A stretch of DNA of 64,000 nucleotides from Neorhizobium sp. NCHU2750 (GTDB lineage Bacteria; Pseudomonadota; Alphaproteobacteria; Rhizobiales; Rhizobiaceae). Below are positions 27,221 through 36,221 of the stretch, one piece after another; the first letter of the stretch is position 1; each line of letters begins with the position of its first letter. Under the pieces are notes generated by a model. It ran no database searches. It saw only the letters and a program-made list of their open reading frames with translations, and had not been told where the DNA came from. The translations under genes and the position numbers were made by a program. Location of the stretch: assembly GCF_003597675.1 (NCBI RefSeq), contig NZ_CP030827.1, positions 1,054,001 to 1,118,000 of the forward strand, given 5' to 3'.

Positions 27221-28225
27221 TCAGGCCGCCGAAAACATCCTGCCCCGCACCAGCAGCGAAAGCGTCATGATGCTCAGTCCTGCAATCACGAGATTGGCAA
27301 GCGTGAACAGCACCAGCGCGAGCGTTGGGATTGCGCCGCCATCGCCATGGGCGGCAAGCAGGGTCGGCGCCGTGGCAATCGCGGTCATGCCGAAGCTGAA
27401 GGCCCAGAGACCCGGCACCGCACCCGCTTCGCCGATCCAGCGCCAAAGCCGCGCGAGAATGAGAAGCTGCAGCACCCCGTAACCGATCAGCGCATGGGCG
27501 AAGAGATCGGGCGTGCCGCCGCTGACGGCGATATAGGCAACCGCGCCGACCGGCGCCGGGGCAAGCTGCACCCCGATCGTCGGCCGCATCGGCACGGCGA
27601 GCGTCGGCCCGGTCAGGAGCCGGTTGAGCAGCACGGATTCCATCGCGAGCCAGGCGAAAAGGCCCGCGCCGAAGGCAAGCTGGCCGATCTCGGGATGGCC
27701 GAGGGCCGAGATGACCGTGGCCGAGACATAGCTTCCGGCAACCGTCGGCAGGTAGAGCACCGCCGTTGTCGTGGCGGGATCGCGTTCGCCATGCCACAAT
27801 CCTCCCGTGCGCCAGACACCGAAGGCCAGCGTGAAGGCAAAACCGGCGGCAAACAGGATAGAGGCGCCGACAGCCGAGTAGGGCACGAGGCCGCCGGCCA
27901 TCAGCATGGTCGAGACCCCGGCAAGGCCGATGAAACAGCATTGCACCGGATGGGCGGCCTCGGCGGCAAGCTTTGCCGGTGCCGTCACCGCCTTGATCCC
28001 GTAAAGCATGACCAGTGCAGCCCAGACCAGCGCCGCAACAAAATAGATAACATCGCCGATGATCGCCGGCATCGCCCAGGCGCGACCGGCCGCACGCCAT
28101 GCATTGCCGAGGCCCGCGAGCCCGAGCACGATGCCGAAATAACTCGCCGGCATATTGGCGGCGATCAGGCGGATACCGCCCGAAGGGGCGGTGCTCGGCT
28201 GCAGCTTTGATATTGTTTCGACCAC
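27221..28225 (-). CDS. TehA/SLAC1-type (TDT family) transporter
   Basis: 334 aa if the GTG at 28225 is the start; it has a GGGGGT motif four bases ahead. The longest frame to 28330 adds an Arg/Ser-rich segment with no features. Ten hydrophobic segments; the first contains the family motif NMPASYFGIVLGLAGLGNAW. TDT proteins are anion channels or dicarboxylate/tellurite-resistance transporters. Tellurite resistance is not shown by sequence. The gene is alone between ppx (convergent) and the aldolase gene. Confidence 0.88.
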   Translation of the reverse strand: MVETISKLQPSTAPSGGIRLIAANMPASYFGIVLGLAGLGNAWRAAGRAWAMPAIIGDVIYFVAALVWAALVMLYGIKAVTAPAKLAAEAAHPVQCCFIGLAGVSTMLMAGGLVPYSAVGASILFAAGFAFTLAFGVWRTGGLWHGERDPATTTAVLYLPTVAGSYVSATVISALGHPEIGQLAFGAGLFAWLAMESVLLNRLLTGPTLAVPMRPTIGVQLAPAPVGAVAYIAVSGGTPDLFAHALIGYGVLQLLILARLWRWIGEAGAVPGLWAFSFGMTAIATAPTLLAAHGDGGAIPTLALVLFTLANLVIAGLSIMTLSLLVRGRMFSAA

Positions 28226-28361
28226 GGCGACCCCCAGGCGGCGCGATGAAGAAGCAACCGACTCAACTCTTGATAATCGAATTGGCCGGTGGCGACTGGG
28301 AGTAGGTGCGCGAGGGCGGGCCGTTGTCAACCGGATCTTTTATGCCGTCTGCAGGCCTGGC

Positions 28362-29141
28362 CTATCGCCTCGACCACTCGCTCCGCTCCTTCGCCTGGGC
28401 AAGCACCGCCTGCCTTATATAGGCGAGATCGCTGCCGGTTGCGACCAGCTGGAACCCGTCGTCAAACAGGGCCTGCCAGGAGCGGCCGTCGCGCGGCACG
28501 GTAGCGGCCGGCTTCCCGGCCTTTCGGATCGCTGCATAGGCCTCGGTGATCAGCGCTTCGACCTCTGGTGCCCCGGTCTGGTCGGGAAGGCCGATGCTGC
28601 CGGAAAGATCCGACGGCCCGATGAATACGACGTCGACGCCCTCGACCGACGAGATCGCACTGGCATTCTTCACCGCCTGTGCCGTCTCGATCTGCGGGAT
28701 GATCAGCATCTGCTCATGCGCCCGCGCCACATAGTCGCCGACAAGGCCGTAACGCGACGCGCGCACGACGCCGGCAGCATTGCCTCGCTTGCCGTGCGGC
28801 GGGTAAAGGCAGGCATCGACCACCGACTTGGCCTCTTCGGCGCTATCGACCATCGGCACGAGAATGGATTGTGCGCCGGCATCGACGATGCGCTTCAGAT
28901 AGGTCGGATCGCTGGAGGCAACCCGGACGATCGGGGCGGTGTCGGTGCCGAGAAGGGCGCGCATCATCGCGATCGCATTGTCGAGGTCGCCGACGCCGTG
29001 TTCCTGGTCGATGATGACGAAATCGAGTCCCGCATGGGCGACGATCTCGGCGACAGCCGGCGAGGCCGAATGCAACCACATACCAAAGCATTTGGTGCCG
29101 TTGTTGATCTTCGTCTTCAGCACATTCTCGATCGGATCCAT
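28362..29141 (-). CDS. HpcH/HpaI family aldolase
   Basis: 259 aa. TIM-barrel class II aldolase of the 2-keto-3-deoxy sugar acid / 4-hydroxy-2-oxoheptanedioate type. Conserved segments: FGMWLHSASP, DFVIIDQEHG (metal-site region), RVASSDPTYLKR, ILVPMVDSAEEA and the Glu/Asp metal ligands in IPQIETAQA and FIGPSDLSGSIG. Cleaves a 2-keto-4-hydroxy acid to pyruvate and an aldehyde. No catabolic neighbours indicate which. The start ATG at 29141 follows a GGGAGGC stretch. Confidence 0.9.
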   Translation of the reverse strand: MDPIENVLKTKINNGTKCFGMWLHSASPAVAEIVAHAGLDFVIIDQEHGVGDLDNAIAMMRALLGTDTAPIVRVASSDPTYLKRIVDAGAQSILVPMVDSAEEAKSVVDACLYPPHGKRGNAAGVVRASRYGLVGDYVARAHEQMLIIPQIETAQAVKNASAISSVEGVDVVFIGPSDLSGSIGLPDQTGAPEVEALITEAYAAIRKAGKPAATVPRDGRSWQALFDDGFQLVATGSDLAYIRQAVLAQAKERSEWSRR

Positions 29142-29295
29142 GCCTGCCTCCCTGCTGGTGTTCCTGCGTCGTCACCCAAGATGCCGACCGGGAAAGCCTA
29201 AAGCTTTGCGAACCATCGACAAGTCCAATTGGGCGATGTCCGGTACGCAGGTAGCCGGTCAAACCGTGTCGTGCCGGTTGCCCTCTGTTGCCGGC

Positions 29296-30090
29296 TCACC
29301 TGGCAGAACGTCCGAGCGCCAGCCACCGGCCGGGCGGCATGCCGAAGGCTCCGCGGAAATGGCGGGTGAAATGCGCCTGATCGGCAAAACCGGCATCGGC
29401 CGCGGTGTCGGCCAGCGTGCCGCCCTGCGCCAGAAGCCGCTTTGCCCGTTCCAGCCGGCGCATGACCAGATAGCGATGCGGGCTGGTGCCCATCAGTCGG
29501 CGGAACTGCCGAGCGAGTTCGTAGCGGTCGAGGCCCGTGATCGCTTCCAGCGTTTCGGATCGCACCGCTTCCGTGCAGTTCTCGTCGAGGAAGTCTCGCG
29601 CCCGCAATACGGCCGATCGTGCCGCTGCGGCGATGGCCCTGCATGAGGACCCGGCCTGACGGTCAAGCCCGGCGGCAACCCGCATCACCACGTCGTCCAT
29701 CACCAGTTCGTCGGGCTCGCGCTCGAGATCGCCGAGAATGTCCGCCAACGCCTGCCACAGACCGGTATCGGCAACGACTGGATCGGCGACGAAGGGCAGG
29801 GCGCTGCGATGGCCGCTGACAGCGCCGATCAGCTCCGGCGGAAGATAGATCATCCGGTAGATCAGCCCGTCTTCCGTGCCCGCAGCTCCGTCATGCACCT
29901 CGTCTGGATGCAGCACGATGACATTGCCCGGATTGCTGAAGCGCGAGGCGCCCCGATAGCGAAACGTCTGCACCCCGTGCAGCGTCAGGCCGAGCGCATA
30001 GGTATCGTGCCGATGCGGCGAAAATCCGTTGCCGTGAAAGCGCGCCTCGATGCGTTCCACACCCCGGCCGGGCAGGGCGACGCGCATTCC
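29296..30090 (-). CDS. AraC-family transcriptional regulator
   Basis: 264 aa with the ATG at 30090; an alternative ATG at 30189 overlaps the start codon of the divergent DUF2000 gene and would leave no room for promoters, so the shorter form is preferred. The N-terminal cupin-like domain includes SPHRHDTYALGLTLHGVQ and IVLHPDEVHDG; the C-terminal double helix-turn-helix includes LARQFRRLMGTSPHRYL and FADQAHFTRHFRGAFGMPPG. Likely regulates the divergent DUF2000 gene. Confidence 0.9.
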   Translation of the reverse strand, partial: GMRVALPGRGVERIEARFHGNGFSPHRHDTYALGLTLHGVQTFRYRGASRFSNPGNVIVLHPDEVHDGAAGTEDGLIYRMIYLPPELIGAVSGHRSALPFVADPVVADTGLWQALADILGDLEREPDELVMDDVVMRVAAGLDRQAGSSCRAIAAAARSAVLRARDFLDENCTEAVRSETLEAITGLDRYELARQFRRLMGTSPHRYLVMRRLERAKRLLAQGGTLADTAADAGFADQAHFTRHFRGAFGMPPGRWLALGRSAR

Positions 30091-30187
30091 ATCCGTGAAG
30101 TCCGGCTTGCACGAACGTTCAAGACCCGCCGTCCCGGCACTCGCTAAGTGCTCGGCTCTTTCGAGACCCTGAATGGAGTTGCACCGC

Positions 30188-30595
30188 ATGTTCGACACCA
30201 AGATCGCCATCGTCATTCGCGATGATCTCGCCACCTGGCAGAAGCTCAACGTCACCGCCTTCCTGACGAGCGGCATCGTCGCCCAGCAGCCGGCGATCAT
30301 CGGTGAACCATACCGGGACGCGGCGGGCCATGTCTACAATCCGATGAGCATCCAGCCGATCGTGGTGCTCGCCTGCGATCAGGAGACATTGAGGACGATC
30401 CACAAGCGTGCGCTCGATCGCGAGGTGACGATCTCCGCCTATATCGAGGAGATGTTTTCAACCGGCCACGATGCCGCCAATCGCGAGGTCTTCTCACGCT
30501 TCGGGCCGGACGATGCCCGGCTTGTCGGCATTGCGCTTCGGACCGACAGGAAGATCGTCGACAAGATCACCAAGGGCGCGAAAATGCACGCCTGA
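30188..30595 (+). CDS. DUF2000 family protein
   Basis: 135 aa cytoplasmic protein. The ATG at 30188 has GGAG nine bases upstream. The sequence shows the DUF2000 pattern, starting FDTKIAIVIRDDL and with MSIQPIVVLACDQETLR mid-way. The fold is related to peptidyl-tRNA hydrolase II-like proteins but no activity is established. Divergent from the AraC regulator, which may control it. Confidence 0.85.
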   Translation: MFDTKIAIVIRDDLATWQKLNVTAFLTSGIVAQQPAIIGEPYRDAAGHVYNPMSIQPIVVLACDQETLRTIHKRALDREVTISAYIEEMFSTGHDAANREVFSRFGPDDARLVGIALRTDRKIVDKITKGAKMHA

Positions 30596-30621
30596 TCATA
30601 GGAACCCACCTACAGCCGCCC

Positions 30622-31626
30622 TTACGCCTCCAGCGCAAGCGTTGCGAAACTCGCCAGCCAGTGCTCGCCCATATAGTCGCCGGCGACATGGGCAAGTGCG
30701 CTGGCGATATGGGCTTCGGCGGTCTCTTCCAGGACCGTTCGCCGTGGATCCGCAGCCGGAAGGGCGGCACAAAGCGAGCGCCAGCACCAGGCGCGTGACA
30801 GGTTGAGCCCGTCGAGATGGGCGATCTTGCCGTCGGTTCTGTCCGAAATGGTTGCCGGGACAAACAGCGTGGCAGGCTTTTGCCGGCCGATTTCGGGCAG
30901 GAAGCGGTCGAACCATTCGCCGAATGCGGTTTCCGGCATAAGCCTGCGCATGCATTCCGCCTCAATCAGCGCTGACGACAGAAAATCGTCGCCGGAAGGT
31001 TCACCCCAGGCCGGGCAGGCCTCGTCGGCGCCATACCAGCGATGAGCCGTATCCCGCAGCAGCGCCATCAAGGCCTTGTCGCCCACCGTTTCCGCGTAGT
31101 CGGCCGCCAGCCTCAGCGCAAACGCCGTGTTGAAATGCGTACCGACCCTCACTGGATAGGTGGCGACCGGCAGGAAATCGGTAAACCTTGCGACGACGAT
31201 GTCGGTGAGCGGCTGGAGGATGCGGGCGAAACGGCCACCGTCCAGTCCCTCGAGTTCGGCGGCGAGCTTGAGCAGCCAGCCCCAGCCATAGGGCCGCTCG
31301 AAGCCGCGCATCAGCGGCGCGCTCATCGTGGCGCATTCACCCGCGACCTTGTCCGGCGTCAGCATCGTGTCGAACAGGGCGCAGATCTCACCGGCAACGG
31401 CAAGCTCGGGAAACCGCTTGAGCATATAGGCGAGCATCCAGTAGCCATGGACGCAGGAATGCCAGTCGAAACTACCGTAGAAAATCGGATAAAGCGCCCG
31501 CGGCGTTTTGGCATCCGCATCGCTTGCCAGCACATTGGACGGTTTGTTGGGATAGTCCCGGCCGACATGCCCGAGTGCGATCCTGGCAAACTTCTGGGCG
31601 ATATCGGCGGTGAGATGAGGGCGCAT
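30622..31626 (-). CDS. DUF2891 family protein
   Basis: 334 aa. The ATG at 31626 gives the usual family N-terminus MRPHLTADIAQKFARIAL; no clear Shine-Dalgarno is visible for this or the upstream ATG at 31665. The sequence has an all-helical repeat look, with IFYGSFDWHSCVHGYWML (conserved His and Trp), similar to (alpha/alpha)6 barrels. Function unknown. No signal peptide. Convergent with the DUF2000 gene. Confidence 0.85.
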   Translation of the reverse strand: MRPHLTADIAQKFARIALGHVGRDYPNKPSNVLASDADAKTPRALYPIFYGSFDWHSCVHGYWMLAYMLKRFPELAVAGEICALFDTMLTPDKVAGECATMSAPLMRGFERPYGWGWLLKLAAELEGLDGGRFARILQPLTDIVVARFTDFLPVATYPVRVGTHFNTAFALRLAADYAETVGDKALMALLRDTAHRWYGADEACPAWGEPSGDDFLSSALIEAECMRRLMPETAFGEWFDRFLPEIGRQKPATLFVPATISDRTDGKIAHLDGLNLSRAWCWRSLCAALPAADPRRTVLEETAEAHIASALAHVAGDYMGEHWLASFATLALEA

Positions 31627-31699
31627 GGAGGTCTCGTTGAAAAGGTTCAGGTGAGCGAATATCATTGACGAACGGAGACTATCAGTCGGAGGTGCGATG

Positions 31700-31975
31700 A
31701 TGAATGCCATCACCATAAGAAACCTGTCCGATGAGGCAACGCGGGCACTGGAAGCGCGCGCTGCGGAAAACGGCACCACCGCGGAGGTGGAGGCCGAGCG
31801 CATCCTGCAGGAGGCGTTGGCAGTGGTCGATATCGGAGAAGAGACCGAGAAAAAGGAAGAGCCCAAAGTAGGGTTGGGTACGGCCCTGCGACAGCTAGGG
31901 GAGAGATTTCCCGAGCTTGCGGATATCGATTTCTCTCGCGATCAGACGCCGGCATGGAGCCCGTCATCCGAATGA
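31700..31975 (+). CDS. FitA-like ribbon-helix-helix antitoxin
   Basis: 91 aa from ATG 31700 (ATG 31697 is also possible); GGAGG lies upstream. The N-terminal ribbon-helix-helix reads AITIRNLSDEATRALEARAA; the C-terminal tail (FPELADIDFSRDQTPAW) would fill the toxin active site. The stop overlaps the toxin start in an ATGA. Ribbon-helix-helix antitoxins of PIN toxins usually repress their own operon. Confidence 0.85.
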   Translation: MNAITIRNLSDEATRALEARAAENGTTAEVEAERILQEALAVVDIGEETEKKEEPKVGLGTALRQLGERFPELADIDFSRDQTPAWSPSSE

Positions 31976-32409
31976 TCGTCGTCGATACGAATGTGATTTC
32001 CGAAATACCGAAGACGGATATTCATCGCACAGTACAGGCTTGGCTGGATAATCAGCGCGGGCCCTCACTCTATGCCACTGCAATCAGCCTTGCAGAAATA
32101 ACTTTCGGTATCGAAAAGCTCCCATACGGGCGGCGGAAGGATGTGTTACGGGAAAATATGGAAACTGTTTTCGGCACCTATTTCCCTGGCCGCATCCTCC
32201 CTTTTGATGAATACGCCGCACGAGCCTATGGTCGCCTGGTGGCGGAGGCGCGTGCCAACGGCAGATCGATCCTCATCGCCGACGGCCAGATCGCGGCCAT
32301 CGCAAAGGTCCACGGCTTCACCATCGCCACGCGTGATACCGCCCCGTTCGAGGCGGCCGGCATTCCCGTCATCGATCCCTGGATCTTGTCGTCGGGCGCA
32401 AGCCTATAG
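31972..32409 (+). CDS. FitB/VapC-type PIN-domain toxin
   Basis: 145 aa. The ATG at 31972 overlaps the antitoxin stop and starts the normal PIN N-terminus MIVVDTNVISE. Acidic metal ligands are seen in VVDTNVISE (Asp), SLAEITFGI (Glu), ILIADGQIAA (Asp) and IATRDTAPF (Asp). PIN toxins cut tRNA or rRNA. The gene ends by overlapping the convergent rnd stop by six bases, a tail-to-tail overlap unlikely unless the module has been resident for long. Confidence 0.92.
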   Translation: MIVVDTNVISEIPKTDIHRTVQAWLDNQRGPSLYATAISLAEITFGIEKLPYGRRKDVLRENMETVFGTYFPGRILPFDEYAARAYGRLVAEARANGRSILIADGQIAAIAKVHGFTIATRDTAPFEAAGIPVIDPWILSSGASL

Positions 32410-33549
32410 CTCGACCGCCTCGACCTTCTTGTTGACGAAGCGAAGCGCCACGCCGCCATCGATCAGTTTCAGCGCCGTTTCGCCGAAAAGTTCGCGCCGC
32501 CAGCCGGAAAGTGCGGCGACATTGGCTTTTTCGCCTTCGGATGCGATCTTTTCCAGATCGTCGCTATTGGCGATCACCTTGGCGGCAACGCCCTGCTTGT
32601 CGGAGATGAGCTTCAGCAGAACCTTGAGAAGCTCGACGGCTGCGGCCGTTCCTTCCGGAACATGGGTATGCTTTGGCGGGTGCGGCATGTCGGCCTTTGG
32701 CAGCGCCAGGGCTGCATTGACGGCCTCGATGATCGCAGCACCGGAGGAGGAACGCTCCCAGCCCTTCGGAATTGTGCGCAGGCGGCCGAGCGCTTCGGTA
32801 TCCTTTGGCTGCTGCTGGGCGATCTCGTAGATCGCATCGTCCTTCAGCACCCTGGAGCGCGGCACGTTGCGGCTGCGCGCCTCGCGTTCGCGCCATGCGG
32901 CGACGAATTTCAATACGGCGAGTTCGGTCGGCTTTCTGAGCCGTGCCTTCAACCGCTGCCAGGCATCGTCCGGATGCAGGTCATAGGTGGAGGGGCTTTC
33001 GAGGATCGCCATTTCCTCGGTCAGCCACAGGGCGCGGCCTTCGCGCTCGAGCTGCTCCTTCAGCGACAGATAGACGTCGCGCAGGTGGGTGACGTCGGCC
33101 AGCGCATAGTCGAGCTGCTTTTCCGACAGCGGCCTGCGGCTCCAGTCGGTGAAACGCGACGACTTGTCGATCTGGATATTCTTGATGCGGCTGACCAGCT
33201 GGTCATAGGAAACGCTGTCGCCGAAACCGCAGACCATGGCGGCGACCTGCGTATCGAAGATCGGATGCGGCACCAGCTTGCCGAGATGGTGGATGATTTC
33301 GATATCCTGGCGGGCGGCATGGAAAACCTTGACCACCGCGGAATTCGCCATCAGCTCGAAGAAGGGCGCAAGATCCAGCCCTTTTGCCAGCGGATCGACG
33401 AGCACTTCCATCGTCGGGCTCGCCATCTGTATGAGGCAGAGTTCGGGCCAGAACGTCGTCTCCCGAAGGAACTCCGTGTCGATTGTGATGAAATCCGATT
33501 GCGCCAGTTGGGCGCAGGCTTCCTGAAGGGCTGCGGTTGTGTCGATCAT
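32404..33549 (-). CDS. rnd: Ribonuclease D
   Basis: 381 aa. DEDD 3'-5' exonuclease that matures the 3' ends of tRNA and other stable RNAs. Exo I is FITIDTEFLRE (Asp, Glu), Exo II VFHAARQDIE and Exo III DYALADVTHL. The C-terminal half holds the HRDC domain (LKFVAAWREREARSRNVPR). The extreme end overlaps the convergent PIN toxin gene. Confidence 0.97.
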   Translation of the reverse strand: MIDTTAALQEACAQLAQSDFITIDTEFLRETTFWPELCLIQMASPTMEVLVDPLAKGLDLAPFFELMANSAVVKVFHAARQDIEIIHHLGKLVPHPIFDTQVAAMVCGFGDSVSYDQLVSRIKNIQIDKSSRFTDWSRRPLSEKQLDYALADVTHLRDVYLSLKEQLEREGRALWLTEEMAILESPSTYDLHPDDAWQRLKARLRKPTELAVLKFVAAWREREARSRNVPRSRVLKDDAIYEIAQQQPKDTEALGRLRTIPKGWERSSSGAAIIEAVNAALALPKADMPHPPKHTHVPEGTAAAVELLKVLLKLISDKQGVAAKVIANSDDLEKIASEGEKANVAALSGWRRELFGETALKLIDGGVALRFVNKKVEAVEL

Positions 33550-33629
33550 CGGTCCGTTCGCGTGCGGTGATCAACCTTCCTTTCGCTTTAAGGCCTTGAT
33601 GTCAATACCACCATGCAGCGGCGAAGGCG

Positions 33630-34868
33630 TTAGTCCCTGCGATCTTTCTCCGGCGGTGCGGCGAGCTTGGCGAAATAGGCCGATGTGCGCAACAGAGCCC
33701 GGAAACGTGAGCGTCGCTCGGAGGGCGGCACCGGCGGCCTCACCCCCATGCGCCTTATGGTGAAGATCAGGAAGCCGACGAAGATGAACGAGGTATAGCC
33801 GAAAAAGGCCCGCGGCCCGCAATATTGCAGAAGGGTTGCCGCAAGCAGCGGCCCGACGATTGCGCCTACCGACCAGAAGAACAAAAGGCCGGACGCGACG
33901 AGCGCATACTGTCCGGGTTGCGCATGATCGTTTCCATGCGCCGAACACAGCGAATAGAGCGGCATGGAAAAGGCACCGAACAGGAAGACGGCGATGATAT
34001 TGGCCGTCTGGTTGTTGCCGGCGCCGAACGAGAGATAGGCGCCCGTCAGGATCGACCCGACCGTCGCCCAGACGATCACGCGGCGCCGGTCGAGCTTGTC
34101 GGAATAGACGCCGAGCGGATATTGCAGCACCACGCCGCCGATGATGCCGGCGCTCATGAAGGTCGCGATCGAGGTGATGTCCATGCCGAGCTCATGCGCA
34201 TAGATCGGCCCGATATTGCGGAAGGCGGCCATCGACAGGCCGACCGCGACGACACCGACGACGGCGAGCGGCGAAATCTGCCACACCGCCTTGAGATCGA
34301 AGGAAATCGTCGCCGGTGGCGCTGGGCCGGATTTGTCGGCGATCGAGATCGGCACCAGCGACAGGGTCATGGCGATGGTGATGATCGAGAAGATAGCCTG
34401 TCCGTCGATGCCGACCGTCGGAATGAGATATTGCGCGAAGGTCACCGAGCCGAGGTCGACGAAGCGGTAGATCGACAGCGTCCGCGCCCGGTTGTCGTTC
34501 GTCACCTTGGCATTGATCCAGCTTTCGACAGTGGCAAACAGGCTTGCGACCGAAATCCCGATCAGGAAGCGCATGATCGCCCAGGAGACCGGATCGATGA
34601 CCTGCGCCATTACCACCGAGCAGGAGGCGCCGATCGCCGCCATTGCCGCGAAGGTGCGGATATGCCCGATTGCCCGCAGAAGCCTTGCCACATAGATGCA
34701 GCCGATCGCAAATCCGACGCTGTAGCCCGCGCCGATCAGGCCGATGACGGAGGGCGAAAACCCCTCGGCCGTGCCGCGAAGCGCGATATAGGTTCCCTGC
34801 AATCCGTTGCCGCCGATCAGGATGCCGGCGGTCACGAGCAGGGGCACAAGCGGTCTGATATGGCTCAT
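33630..34868 (-). CDS. Major facilitator superfamily transporter
   Basis: 412 aa, twelve predicted membrane segments. The first half starts RPLVPLLVTAGILIGGNGLQ and the loop between segments 2 and 3 has the MFS motif in YVARLLRAIGHIRTF. The second-half loop YSDKLDRRRVIVW repeats the motif. It resembles YcaD-type permeases of unknown substrate. Upstream of rnd on the same strand with 80 bp between them. Confidence 0.88.
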   Translation of the reverse strand: MSHIRPLVPLLVTAGILIGGNGLQGTYIALRGTAEGFSPSVIGLIGAGYSVGFAIGCIYVARLLRAIGHIRTFAAMAAIGASCSVVMAQVIDPVSWAIMRFLIGISVASLFATVESWINAKVTNDNRARTLSIYRFVDLGSVTFAQYLIPTVGIDGQAIFSIITIAMTLSLVPISIADKSGPAPPATISFDLKAVWQISPLAVVGVVAVGLSMAAFRNIGPIYAHELGMDITSIATFMSAGIIGGVVLQYPLGVYSDKLDRRRVIVWATVGSILTGAYLSFGAGNNQTANIIAVFLFGAFSMPLYSLCSAHGNDHAQPGQYALVASGLLFFWSVGAIVGPLLAATLLQYCGPRAFFGYTSFIFVGFLIFTIRRMGVRPPVPPSERRSRFRALLRTSAYFAKLAAPPEKDRRD

Positions 34869-35043
34869 CGTCGGACGGGGATGGGGAATCTCTGGTTTGA
34901 CGTTCCCATAGCTGTAACCCGCATGGCGCGGCGGTGACAGGGCCTGTGCGACGAAAGATGACGCTGTTAAAGGAAAACATGAACACCCCCGACTGAAGCC
35001 GCAGACGGGGATGTCTGGTCATGGCCGTCAGGCCATCGGATGC

Positions 35044-35499
35044 TTACGGCGTGACATGCCTGTAGAGGGACTGGCTGCCGTCCTTGTTCAGCGCTATGAT
35101 ATCATAGGCCTCGTGGCTGTCGCCCCCCATGCCGAGCGCCCCGGACGGCATGCCGGGCACCGCAAAACCGGCAATGTCGGGATGTTCGGCCAGAACCTGC
35201 TTCACCACGTCGAGCGGAACATGGCCTTCGAAGACATAGCCGTCGGCCACCGCCGTATGGCAGCTCTGTGCCTCTTCCGGCACGTGATAGCTTGCCTTCA
35301 CGGCATCCATGTCCTCGGTGTTTTCGATGCGAAGCGGAATGCCGGCCGCTTTCAGTGCGGCCACCCATGCCTCGCAGCATTGGCAATAGGGGCTCTTGTA
35401 GACCACCATCTCGGCGGCTGCCGCTCCGGTGGCGATGACGGATGCTGCGCAAAGCATGATGAAGGCGAGCGATCTCGCCGCGAATAGACGTGTGTTCAC
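35044..35499 (-). CDS. DUF411 family periplasmic metal-binding protein
   Basis: 151 aa, GTG start at 35499 behind AGGAGATTATCC. A signal peptide ends near AAA-AEMVV. The mature domain opens with a Cys-rich motif, KSPYCQCCEAW, and keeps the conserved CHTAV and GHVPLDVV segments of DUF411. Such proteins are found near copper-handling genes and are thought to bind copper. The next upstream gene on the same strand encodes a His/Met-rich small exported protein. Confidence 0.9.
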   Translation of the reverse strand: MNTRLFAARSLAFIMLCAASVIATGAAAAEMVVYKSPYCQCCEAWVAALKAAGIPLRIENTEDMDAVKASYHVPEEAQSCHTAVADGYVFEGHVPLDVVKQVLAEHPDIAGFAVPGMPSGALGMGGDSHEAYDIIALNKDGSQSLYRHVTP

Positions 35500-35577
35500 G
35501 GATAATCTCCTGGATTTTCGAATTAAGGATCGTCGAACGAATATTTCGTCGGGACCGTCAGCCTGCCCTTGGGGCAG

Positions 35578-35952
35578 TCAGACGTTCAGCGCGACGAGTT
35601 CGGGAGATTTCGGTGGCGGGGAGGGAGGGCTGGCACGCAGCGATGATGCGGTTGTGTCCTGTGGCATGGCATGGGCCGGTGAGATGCGCTTCGCACTGAA
35701 AGCCGAACCTGTGGGCAATATGGCGAGTGCCGTCATCTGCAGCGGGCAGGGCGCAATCGCGCAGCCAGCCTTCGAACATTGCCGCGTCTCGATAAGATAG
35801 CCATGTCCGGCTGCATGACCGAGATGCATGGTGATTTCGCTATGCGCCATGTGAATGTGGTCGGGCATCGATGGATCGCCGTAGCCAACCGGTCCGCGCG
35901 ACAGAAGCAGCGCGGCGACAAGCATCAGAACGATCCGGCAAAATTTGACCAT
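35578..35952 (-). CDS. Small exported His/Met-rich protein, unknown
   Basis: 124 aa from ATG 35952. N-terminal hydrophobic signal (FCRIVLMLVAALLLS), then a stretch with many His and Met (PDHIHMAHSEITMHLGHAAG) and Cys residues (RQCSKAGCAIAPC), then a Pro/Ser tail. The composition suggests metal binding, probably copper, in the periplasm. No domain is recognised. Located 78 bp upstream of the DUF411 gene on the same strand and probably in one transcript. Confidence 0.65.
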   Translation of the reverse strand: MVKFCRIVLMLVAALLLSRGPVGYGDPSMPDHIHMAHSEITMHLGHAAGHGYLIETRQCSKAGCAIAPCPLQMTALAILPTGSAFSAKRISPAHAMPQDTTASSLRASPPSPPPKSPELVALNV

Positions 35953-36221
35953 GGGCGCATGATCGCATGGACCATCGGGACAATGAAGAGGTGGCCCAAG
36001 GGACATAAGCACGCAGCTGCAGTTTCAAAGGATCAGCGCCTCCATGGTGCGTCCGAACGGGCGCACGGCGCGCTATCGTGTGTTAAGCCGGCCCGGATCG
36101 GCATTGCAACCTTGACAAATCGGAGCGCGCATGCGCTTTTCGCGCCGATTTTCCATGCGATCGGTGGCCGTGCTTCGCACGCCCGAAAAGCCGCTCCCAG
36201 CATCAGTCCAGGATTGAAGTC

